DNA from: Lineus longissimus
Taxonomy: Eukaryota > Nemertea > Pilidiophora > Heteronemertea > Lineidae
Direction of reading: 5' to 3'
NCBI RefSeq assembly: GCF_910592395.1
Contig: NC_088320.1
Coordinates: forward strand, 9,984,001-10,048,000
Length of the DNA: 64,000 nucleotides
A program made the translations under genes and the position numbers. The notes under the pieces were generated by a model, which saw only the letters and a program-made list of their open reading frames with translations, was not told the origin of the DNA and searched no databases. Below, one piece after another: positions 35,101 to 46,406 of this stretch (within the stretch, counting starts at the first letter, position 1; every line of letters starts with the position of its first letter).

Positions 35101-38100
35101 ATCGGTCGCGACAAGCGCCATCGCTCACCGACCGTCATCGCCAGTAGCGTAATATTACTAGTCGAATGACAACTTCTCATCGCAGAATCTCAAAATTGCC
35201 TTTTAAGTTTGTCCAATCGGTCATCTTGACTCTGTATAACCAAAATGAGCGTGATCGGTCGCGACGAGCGCCATCGCCGACTGACTTCCATCGCCAGTAG
35301 TGTAATATTGCTAGTCGAATGAAAACTTAACATCGCAGAATCTCAAAATTGTTGTCTCAGTTTGTCCAATCAGTCATCTTCACTCTGTATAACCAAAATA
35401 AGCGTGATCGGTCGTGATAAGCGCCATCACTCACCGACTGTCATCGCCAGTAGCGTAATATTGCTAGTCGAATAACAACTTCTCATCGCAGAATCTCGAA
35501 ATTGCCGTCTAAGTTTGTCCAATCGGTCATCTTGACTCTGTATAACCAAAATGAGCGTGATCGGTCGCGACGAGCGCCATCGCCGCTGACTTTCATTGCC
35601 AGTAGTGTAATATCACTAGTCGAATGACAAATAATCATCGCAGAATCACGAAATTGTGGTCTCAGTTTGTCTAATCGGGCACTTCTACTCTGAAAAACCA
35701 AAATTAGCGTGATCGGTCGCGACGAGCGCCATCGCCGACCGACTTTCATCGCCAGTAGTGTAATATCGCTAGTCGAATGACAACTTCTCATCGCAGAATC
35801 TGGAACTTGCGGTCTCAGTTTGTCCAATCGGTCATCCTGACTCTGTATAACCAAAATGAGCGTGATCGGTCGCGACGAGCGCCATCGCCGACCGACTTTC
35901 ATCGCCAGTAGTGTAATATCGCTAGTCGAATGACAACTTCTCATCGCAGAATCTGGAACTTGCGATCTCAGTTTTTCCAATCGGTCATCTTGACTCTGTA
36001 TAACCAAAATGAGCGTGATCGGTCGCGATGAGCGCCATGGCCGACTGACTTTCATCGCCAGTAGTGTAATATTGCTAGTCGAATGACAACTTAACATCGC
36101 AGAATCTCAAAATTGTGGTCTCAGTTTGTCCAATCAGTCATCTTCACTCTGTATAACCAAAATAAGCGTGATCGGTCGTGACAAGCGCCATCGCTCACCG
36201 ACTGTCATCGCCAGTAGCGTAATATTGCTAGTCGAATAACAACTTCTCATCGCAGAATCTCGAAATTGCGGTCTCAGTTTGTCCAATCGGTCATCTTGAC
36301 TCTGTATAACCAAAATGAGCGTGATCGGTCGCGACGAGCGTCATCGCCGACCGACTTTCATCGCCAGTAGTGTAATATCGCTAGTCGAATGACAACTTCT
36401 CATCGCAGAATCTGGAACTTGCGGTCTCAGTTTTTCCAATCGGTCATCTTGACTCTGTATAACCAAAATGAGCGTGATCGGTCGCGACAAGCGCCATCGC
36501 TCACCGACCGTCATCGCCAGTAGCGTAATATTACTAGTCGAATGACAACTTCTCATCGCAGAATCTCAAAATTGCCTTTTAAGTTTGTCCAATCGGTCAT
36601 CTTGACTCTGTATAACCAAAATGAGCGTGATCGGTCGCGACGAGCGCCATCGCCGACTGACTTCCATCGCCAGTAGTGTAATATTGCTAGTCGAATGAAA
36701 ACTTAACATCGCAGAATCTCAAAATTGTTGTCTCAGTTTGTCCAATCAGTCATCTTCACTCTGTATAACCAAAATAAGCGTGATCGGTCGTGATAAGCGC
36801 CATCACTCACCGACTGTCATCGCCAGTAGCGTAATATTGCTAGTCGAATAACAACTTCTCATCGCAGAATCTCGAAATTGCCGTCTAAGTTTGTCCAATC
36901 GGTCATCTTGACTCTGTATAACCAAAATGAGCGTGATCGGTCGCGACGAGCGCCATCGCCGCTGACTTTCATTGCCAGTAGTGTAATATCACTAGTCGAA
37001 TGACAAATAATCATCACAGAATCACGAAATTGTGGTCTCAGTTTGTCTAATCGGGCACTTCTACTCTGAAAAACCAAAATTAGCGTGATCGGTCGCGACG
37101 AGCGCCATCGCCGACCGACTTTCATCGCCAGTAGTGTAATATCGCTAGTCGAATGACAACTTCTCATCGCAGAATCTGGAACTTGCGGTCTCAGTTTGTC
37201 CAATCGGTCATCCTGACTCTGTATAACCAAAATGAGCGTGATCGGTCGCGACGAGCGCCATCGCCGACCGACTTTCATCGCCAGTAGTGTAATATCGCTA
37301 GTCGAATGACAACTTCTCATCGCAGAATCTGGAACTTGCGATCTCAGTTTTTCCAATCGGTCATCTTGACTCTGTATAACCAAAATGAGCGTGATCGGTC
37401 GCGATGAGCGCCATGGCCGACTGACTTTCATCGCCAGTAGTGTAATATTGCTAGTCGAATGACAACTTAACATCGCAGAATCTCAAAATTGTGGTCTCAG
37501 TTTGTCCAATCAGTCATCTTCACTCTGTATAACCAAAATAAGCGTGATCGGTCGTGACAAGCGCCATCGCTCACCGACTGTCATCGCCAGTAGCGTAATA
37601 TTGCTAGTCGAATAACAACTTCTCATCGCAGAATCTCGAAATTGCGGTCTCAGTTTTTCCAATCGGTCATCTTGACTCTGTATAACCAAAATGAGCGTGA
37701 TCGGTCGCGACGAGCGTCATCGCCGACCGACTTTCATCGCCAGTAGTGTAATATCGCTAGTCGAATGACAACTTCTCAACGCAGAATCTGGAACTTGCGG
37801 TCTCAGTTTTTCCAATCGGTCATCTTGACTCTGTATAACCAAAATGAGCGTGATCGGTCGCGACAAGCGCCATCGCTCACCGACCGTCATCGCCAGTAGC
37901 GTAATATTACTAGTCGAATGACAACTTCTCATCGCAGAATCTCAAAATTGCCTTTTAAGTTTGTCCAATCGGTCATCTTGACTCTGTATAACCAAAATGA
38001 GCGTGATCGGTCGCGACGAGCGCCATCGCCGACTGACTTCCATCGCCAGTAGTGTAATATTGCTAGTCGAATGAAAACTTAACATCGCAGAATCTCAAAA

Positions 38101-38400
38101 TTGTTGTCTCAGTTTGTCCAATCAGTCATCTTCACTCTGTATAACCAAAATAAGCGTGATCGGTCGTGATAAGCGCCATCACTCACCGACTGTCATCGCC
38201 AGTAGCGTAATATTGCTAGTCGAATAACAACTTCTCATCGCAGAATCTCGAAATTGCCGTCTAAGTTTGTCCAATCGGTCATCTTGACTCTGTATAACCA
38301 AAATGAGCGTGATCGGTCGCGACGAGCGCCATCGCCGCTGACTTTCATTGCCAGTAGTGTAATATCGCTAGTCGAATGACAAATAATCATCACAGAATCA
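32185..38400. repeat. HOR 7: second kind of 9-mer, 1,376 bp, about 4.5 copies
   Basis: A monomers start at 32185, 33559, 34935, 36311 and 37687, with spacings of 1,374, 1,376, 1,376 and 1,376. The first is shorter because of CAAAATGCGTG at 32494 (2 bp lost). The order is A-B-C-D-E-F-A'-C'-D', unlike HOR 5, which has the same length. Copy-specific marks include GCCATGGCCGACTG (33283, 36035, 37411) against CCATCGCCGACTG (34659), CATCCTGACTC (34457, 35833, 37209), and GTAGAATAAC (32714, 34090). The fifth copy is cut off in E-F near 38400. Confidence 0.88.
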
Positions 38401-39305
38401 CGAAATTGTGGTCTCAGTTTCTCTAATCGGACACTTCTACTCTGAAAAACCAAAATTAGCGTGATCGGTCGCGACGAGCGCCATCGCCGACCGACTTTCA
38501 TCGCCAGTAGTGTAATATCGCTAGTCGAATGACAACTTCTTATCGTAGAATCTGGAACTTGCGGTCTCAGTTTTTCCAATCGGTCATCTTGACTCTGTAT
38601 AACCAAAATGAGCGTGATCGGTCACAACGAGCGTCATCGCCGACCGACTTTCATCGCCAGTAGTGTAATATCGCTAGTCGAATGACAACTTCTCATCGCA
38701 GAATCTGGAACTTGCGGTCTCAGTTTTTCCAATCGGTCATCTTGATACCTGTATAACCAAAATGAGCGTGATCGGTCGCAACAAGCGCCATCGCTCACCG
38801 ACCGTCATCGCCAGTAGCGTAATATTGCTAGTCGAATAACAACTTCTCATCGCAGAATCATGAAATTGCCGTCTAAGTTTGACCAATCGGTCATCTCGAC
38901 TCTGTATAACCAAAATGAGCGTGATCGGTCGCGACGAGCGCCATTGCCGACCGACTTTCATTGCCAGTAGTGTAATATCGCTAGTCGAATGACAACTTCT
39001 CATCGCAGAATCTGGAACTTCGGTCTCAGTTTTTCCAATCGGTCATCTTGATACCTGTATAACCAAAATGAGCGTGATCGGTCGCAACAAGCGCAATCGC
39101 TCACCGACCGTCATCGCCAGTAGCGTAATATTACTAGTCGAATGACAACTTCTCATCGCAGAATCTCAAAATTGCCTTTTAAGTTTGTCCAATCGGTCAT
39201 CTTGACTCTGTATAACCAAAATGAGCGTGATCGGTCGCGACGAGCGCCATCGCCGACTGACTTTCATCGCCAGTAGTGTAATATCGCTAGTCGAATGACA
39301 ACTTC

Positions 39306-40830
39306 TCATCGCAGAATCTCGAAATTGCCGTCTAAGTTTGTCCAATCGGTCATCTTGACTCTGTATAACCAAAATGAGCGTGATCGGTCGCGACGAGCGC
39401 CATCGCCGCTGACTTTCATTGCCAGTAGTGTAATATCACTAGTCGAATGACGAATAATCATCACAGAATCACGAAATTGTGGTCTCAGTTTGTCTAATCG
39501 GGCACTTCTACTCTGAAAAACCAAAATTAGCGTGATCGGTCGCGACGAGTGCCATCGCCGACCGACTTTCATCGCCAGTAGTGTAATATCGCTACCGAAT
39601 GACGACTTATCATCGCAGAATCTCGAAATTGTGGTCTCAGTTTGTCTAATCGGTCATCTCGACTCTGTATAACCAAAATTAGCGTGATCGATCACGACGA
39701 GCGCCATCACCGACCGACTTTCATCGCCAGTAGCGTAATATTGCTAGTTGAATGACAACTTCTCATCGCAGAATCTCGAAATTGCCGTCTAAGTTTGTCC
39801 AATCGGTCATCTCGACTCTGTATAACCAAAATGAGCGTGATCGGTCGCGACGAGCGCCATTGCCGACCGACTTTCATCGCCAGTAGTGTAATATCGCTAG
39901 TCGAATGACAACTTCTCATCGCAGAATCTCGAAATTGCCGTCTAAGTTTGTCCAATCGGTCATCTTGACTCTGTATAACCAAAATGAGCGTGATCGGTCG
40001 CGACGAACGCCATTGCCGACCGACTTTCATCGCCAGTAGTGTAATATCGCTAGTCGAATGACAACTTCTCATCGCAGAATCTCGAAATTGCCGTCTAAGT
40101 TTGTCCAATCGGTCATCTTGACTCTGTATAACCAAAATGAGCGTGATCGGTCGCGACGAGCGCCATCGCCGCTGACTTTCATTGCCAGTAGTGTAATATC
40201 ACTAGTCGAATGACGAATAATCATCACAGAATCACGAAATTGTGGTCTCAGTTTGTCTAATCGGGCACTTCTACTCTGAAAAACCAAAATTAGCGTGATC
40301 GGTCGCGACGAGTGCCATCGCCGACCGACTTTCATCGCCAGTAGTGTAATATCGCTACCGAATGACGACTTATCATCGCAGAATCTCGAAATTGTGGTCT
40401 CAGTTTGTCTAATCGGTCATCTCGACTCTGTATAACCAAAATTAGCGTGATCGATCACGACGAGCGCCATCACCGACCGACTTTCATCGCCAGTAGCGTA
40501 ATATTGCTAGTTGAATGACAACTTCTCATCGCAGAATCTCGAAATTGCCGTCTAAGTTTGTCCAATCGGTCATCTTGACTCTGTATAACCAAAGTGAGCG
40601 TGATCAGTCGCGACGAGCGCCATCGCCGCTGACTTTCATCGCCAGTAGTGTAATATTGCTAGTCGAATGACAACTTATCATCGCAGAATCTCGAAATTGC
40701 GGTCTCAGTTTGTCCAATCGGTCATCTTGACTCTGTATAACCAAAATAAGCGTGATCGTTCGTGACAAGCGCCATCGCTCACCGACTGTCATCGCCAGTA
40801 GTGTAATATCGCTAGTCGAATGACATCTTC
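39306..40830. repeat. Nested 5-mer duplication, ~763 bp, within HOR 8
   Basis: The block starting at 39306 (D-type end, E with GCCGCTGAC, F with GACGAGTGCC, K with GCTACCGAATGACG, G/H-like unit with TTGAATGACAAC) is repeated from 40069, an offset of 763 bp (5 x 153 - 2). The same pair is present 3,524 bp further on (42830 and 43593). Between the two blocks lie near-identical monomers at about 39820-40130 carrying GCCATTGCCGACCG. Confidence 0.78.
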
Positions 40831-41160
40831 TCATCGCAGAATCTGGAACTTGCGGTCTCAGTTTTTCCAATCGGTCATCTTGACTCTGTATAACCAAAAT
40901 GAGCGTGATCGGTCGCGATGAGCGCCATCGCCGACTGACTTTCATCGCCAGTAGTGTAATATTGCTAGTCGAACGACAACTTAACATCGCAGAATCTCAA
41001 AATTGTGGTCTCAGTTTGTCCAATCAGTCATCTTCACTCTGTATAACCAAAATAAGCGTGATCGGTCGTGACAAGCGCCATCGCTCACCGACTGTCATCG
41101 CCAGTTGCGTAATATTGCTAGTCGAATAACAACTTCTCATCGCAGAATCTCGAAATTGCG

Positions 41161-41180
41161 GTCTCAGTTTGTCTCAGTTT
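41161..41180 (+). repeat. 10-bp tandem doubling (GTCTCAGTTT) x2
   Basis: GTCTCAGTTT is directly repeated, giving one monomer 10 bp longer than usual. It is present again at 44685-44704 and absent from the equivalent position near 37640. It therefore arose before the second 23-mer copy was made but after divergence from HOR 7, and serves as a marker for the order of events. Confidence 0.85.
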
Positions 41181-44100
41181 TTCCAATCGGTCATCTTGAC
41201 TCTGTATAACCAAAATGAGCGTGATCGGTCGCGACGAGCGTCATCGCCGACCGACTTTCATCACCAGTAGTGTAATATCGCTAGTCGAATGACAACTTCT
41301 CATCGCAGAATCTGGAACTTGCGGTCTCAGTTTTTCCAATCGGTCATCTTGACTCTGTATAACCAAAATGAGCGTGATCGGTCGCGACAAGCGCCATCGC
41401 TCACCGACCGTCATCGCCAGTAGCGTAATATTACTAGTCGAATGACAACTTCTCATCGCAGAATCTCAAAATTGCCTTTTAAGTTTGTCCAATCGGTCAT
41501 CTTGACTCTGTATAACCAAAATGAGCGTGATCGGTCGCGACGAGCGCCATCGCCGACTGACTTCCATCGCCAGTAGTGTAATATTGCTAGTCGAATGAAA
41601 ACTTAACATCGCAGAATCTCAAAATTGTTGTCTCAGTTTGTCCAATCAGTCATCTTCACTCTGTATAACCAAAATAAGCGTGATCGGTCGTGATAAGCGC
41701 CATCACTCACCGACTGTCATCGCCAGTAGCGTAATATTGCTAGTCGAATAACAACTTCTCATCGCAGAATCTCGAAATTGCCGTCTAAGTTTGTCCAATC
41801 GGTCATCTTGACTCTGTATAACCAAAATGAGCGTGATCGGTCGCGACGAGCGCCATCGCCGCTGACTTTCATTGCCAGTAGTGTAATATCGCTAGTCGAA
41901 TGACAAATAATCATCACAGAATCACGAAATTGTGGTCTCAGTTTCTCTAATCGGACACTTCTACTCTGAAAAACCAAAATTAGCGTGATCGGTCGCGACG
42001 AGCGCCATCGCCGACCGACTTTCATCGCCAGTAGTGTAATATCGCTAGTCGAATGACAACTTCTTATCGTAGAATCTGGAACTTGCGGTCTCAGTTTTTC
42101 CAATCGGTCATCTTGACTCTGTATAACCAAAATGAGCGTGATCGGTCACAACGAGCGTCATCGCCGACCGACTTTCATCGCCAGTAGTGTAATATCGCTA
42201 GTCGAATGACAACTTCTCATCGCAGAATCTGGAACTTGCGGTCTCAGTTTTTCCAATCGGTCATCTTGATACCTGTATAACCAAAATGAGCGTGATCGGT
42301 CGCAACTAGCGCCATCGCTCACGGACCGTCATCGCCAGTAGCGTAATATTGCTAGTCGAATGACAACTTCTCATCGCAGAATCATGAAATTGCCGTCTAA
42401 GTTTGACCAATCGGTCATCTCGACTCTGTATAACCAAAATGAGCGTGATCGGTCGCGACGAGCGCCATTGCCGACCGACTTTCATTGCCAGTAGTGTAAT
42501 ATCGCTAGTCGAATGACAACTTCTCATCGCAGAATCTGGAACTTCGGTCTCAGTTTTTCCAATCGGTCATCTTGATACCTGTATAACCAAAATGAGCGTG
42601 ATCGGTCGCAACAAGCGCAATCGCTCACCGACCGTCATCGCCAGTAGCGTAATATTACTAGTCGAATGACAACTTCTCATCGCAGAATCTCAAAATTGCC
42701 TTTTAAGTTTGTCCAATCGGTCATCTTGACTCTGTATAACCAAAATGAGCGTGATCGGTCGCGACGAGCGCCATCGCCGACTGACTTTCATCGCCAGTAG
42801 TGTAATATCGCTAGTCGAATGACAACTTCTCATCGCAGAATCTCGAAATTGCCGTCTAAGTTTGTCCAATCGGTCATCTTGACTCTGTATAACCAAAATG
42901 AGCGTGATCGGTCGCGACGAGCGCCATCGCCGCTGACTTTCATTGCCAGTAGTGTAATATCACTAGTCGAATGACGAATAATCATCACAGAATCACGAAA
43001 TTGTGGTCTCAGTTTGTCTAATCGGGCACTTCTACTCTGAAAAACCAAAATTAGCGTGATCGGTCGCGACGAGTGCCATCGCCGACCGACTTTCATCGCC
43101 AGTAGTGTAATATCGCTACCGAATGACGACTTATCATCGCAGAATCTCGAAATTGTGGTCTCAGTTTGTCTAATCGGTCATCTCGACTCTGTATAACCAA
43201 AATTAGCGTGATCGATCACGACGAGCGCCATCACCGACCGACTTTCATCGCCAGTAGCGTAATATTGCTAGTTGAATGACAACTTCTCATCGCAGAATCT
43301 CGAAATTGCCGTCTAAGTTTGTCCAATCGGTCATCTCGACTCTGTATAACCAAAATGAGCGTGATCGGTCGCGACGAACGCCATTGCCGACCGACTTTCA
43401 TCGCCAGTAGTGTAATATCGCTAGTCGAATGACAACTTCTCATCGCAGAATCTCGAAATTGCCGTCTAAGTTTGTCCAATCGGTCATCTTGACTCTGTAT
43501 AACCAAAATGAGCGTGATCGGTCGCGACGAACGCCATTGCCGACCGACTTTCATCGCCAGTAGTGTAATATCGCTAGTCGAATGACAACTTCTCATCGCA
43601 GAATCTCGAAATTGCCGTCTAAGTTTGTCCAATCGGTCATCTTGACTCTGTATAACCAAAATGAGCGTGATCGGTCGCGACGAGCGCCATCGCCGCTGAC
43701 TTTCATTGCCAGTAGTGTAATATCACTAGTCGAATGACGAATAATCATCACAGAATCACGAAATTGTGGTCTCAGTTTGTCTAATCGGGCACTTCTACTC
43801 TGAAAAACCAAAATTAGCGTGATCGGTCGCGACGAGTGCCATCGCCGACCGACTTTCATCGCCAGTAGTGTAATATCGCTACCGAATGACGACTTATCAT
43901 CGCAGAATCTCGAAATTGTGGTCTCAGTTTGTCTAATCGGTCATCTCGACTCTGTATAACCAAAATTAGCGTGATCGATCACGACGAGCGCCATCACCGA
44001 CCGACTTTCATCGCCAGTAGCGTAATATTGCTAGTTGAATGACAACTTCTCATCGCAGAATCTCGAAATTGCCGTCTAAGTTTGTCCAATCGGTCATCTT

Positions 44101-45793
44101 GACTCTGTATAACCAAAGTGAGCGTGATCAGTCGCGACGAGCGCCATCGCCGCTGACTTTCATCGCCAGTAGTGTAATATTGCTAGTCGAATGACAACTT
44201 ATCATCGCAGAATCTCGAAATTGCGGTCTCAGTTTGTCCAATCGGTCATCTTGACTCTGTATAACCAAAATAAGCGTGATCGTTCGTGACAAGCGCCATC
44301 GCTCACCGACTGTCATCGCCAGTAGTGTAATATCGCTAGTCGAATGACATCTTCTCATCGCAGAATCTGGAACTTGCGGTCTCAGTTTTTCCAATCGGTC
44401 ATCTTGACTCTGTATAACCAAAATGAGCGTGATCGGTCGCGATGAGCGCCATCGCCGACTGACTTTCATCGCCAGTAGTGTAATATTGCTAGTCGAACGA
44501 CAACTTAACATCGCAGAATCTCAAAATTGTGGTCTCAGTTTGTCCAATCAGTCATCTTCACTCTGTATAACCAAAATAAGCGTGATCGGTCGTGACAAGC
44601 GCCATCGCTCACCGACTGTCATCGCCAGTAGCGTAATATTGCTAGTCGAATAACAACTTCTCATCGCAGAATCTCGAAATTGCGGTCTCAGTTTGTCTCA
44701 GTTTTTCCAATCGGTCATCTTGACTCTGTATAACCAAAATGAGCGTGATCGGTCGCGACGAGCGTCATCGCCGACCGACTTTCATCACCAGTAGTGTAAT
44801 ATCGCTAGTCGAATGACAACTTCTCATCGCAGAATCTGGAACTTGCGGTCTCAGTTTTTCCAATCGGTCATCTTGACTCTGTATAACCAAAATGAGCGTG
44901 ATCGGTCGCGACAAGCGCCATCGCTCACCGACCGTGATCGCCAGTAGCGTAATATTACTAGTCGAATGACAACTTCTCATCGCAGAATCTCAAAATTGCC
45001 TTTTAAGTTTGTCCAATCGGTCATCTTGACTCTGTATAACCAAAATGAGCGTGATCGGTCGCGACGAGCGCCATCGCCGACTGACTTTCATCGCTAGTAG
45101 TGTAATATTGCTAGTCGAATGAAAACTTAACATCGCAGAATCTCAAAATTGTTGTCTCAGTTTGTCCAATCAGTCATCTTCACTCTGTATAACCAAAATA
45201 AGCGTGATCGGTCGTGACAAGCGCCATCGCTCACCGACTGTCATCGCCAGTAGCGTAATATTGCTAGTCGAATAACAACTTCTCATCGCAGAATCTCGAA
45301 ATTGCCGTCTAAGTTTGTCCAATCGGTCATCTTGACTCTGTATAACCCAAATGAGCGTGATCGGTCGCGATGAGCGCCATCGCCGCTGACTTTCATTGCC
45401 AGTAGTGTAATATCGCTAGTCGAATGACAAATAATCATCACAGAATCACGAAATTGTGGTCTCAGTTTCTCTAATCGGACACTTCTACTCTGAAAAACCA
45501 AAATTAGCGTGATCGGTCGCGACGAGCGCCATCGCCGACCGACTTTCATCGCCAGTAGTGTAATATCGCTACTCGAATGACAACTTCTTATCGTAGAATC
45601 TGGAACTTGCGGTCTCAGTTTTTCCAATCGGTCATCTTGACTCTGTATAACCAAAATGAGCGTGATCGGTCACAACGAGCGTCATCGCCGACCGACTTTC
45701 ATCGCCAGTAGTGTAATATCGCTAGTCGAATGACAACTTCTCATCGCAGAATCTGGAACTTGCGGTCTCAGTTTTTCCAATCGGTCATCTTGA

Positions 45794-46406
45794 CCAAAAT
45801 GAGCGTGATCGCTCGTGACAAGCGCCATCGCTCACCGACTGTCATCGCCAGTAGCGTAATATTGCTAGTCGAATAAAAACTTCTCATCGCAGAATCTCGA
45901 AATTGTGGTCTAAGTTTGACCAATCGGTCATCTTGACTCTGTATAACCAAAATGAGCGTGATCGGTCGCGACAAGCGCCATCGCTCACCGACCGTCATCG
46001 CCAGTAGCGTAATATTACTAGTCGAATGACAACTTCTCATCGCAGAATCTCAAAATTGCCTTTTAAGTTTGTCCAATCGGTCATCTTGACTCTGTATTAC
46101 CAAAATGAGCGTGATCGGTCGCGATGAGCGCCATCGCCGACTGACTTTCATCGCCAGTAGTGTAATATTGCTAGTCGAATGACAACTTAACATCGCAGAA
46201 TCTCAAAATTGTGGTCTCAGTTTGTCCAATCAGTCATCTTCACTCTGTATAACCAAAATAAGCGTGATCGGTCGTGACAAGCGCCATCGCTCACCGACTG
46301 TCATCGCCAGTAGCGTAATATTACTAGTCGAATGACAACTTCTCATCGCAGAATCTCGAAATTGCCGTCTAAGTTTGTCCAATCGGTCATCTTGACTCTG
46401 TATAAC
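45794..46406. repeat. Linker of about four monomers between HOR 8 and HOR 9
   Basis: It starts at the shortened junction TTGACCAAAATG and holds a D'-type unit (GATCGCTCGTGAC, CGAATAAAAACTTC), a B unit, a C-type unit with GTATTACCAAAATG at its left edge, and a D unit with AATATTACTAGTCG. The GTATTACC and AATAAAAAC variants recur inside HOR 9 (47775, 52974, 58172), so this stretch is related to that repeat. There are no genes. Confidence 0.7.

Larger units (their letters stand above)
37687..45793. repeat. HOR 8: 23-mer, 3,524 bp, about 2.3 copies
   Basis: A monomers at 37687, 41211 and 44735 are 3,524 bp apart (23 x 153 + 5). Private marks repeat at that spacing: GATACCTGTATAACC (38744/42268 and 39052/42576), GGAACTTCGGTC (39015/42539), and a 10-bp doubling GTCTCAGTTTGTCTCAGTTT (41161 and 44685). 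The third copy ends near 45793, where the 10-bp-deleted junction TTGACCAAAATG takes over. Copy 1 overlaps the last partial unit of HOR 7. Confidence 0.87.
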
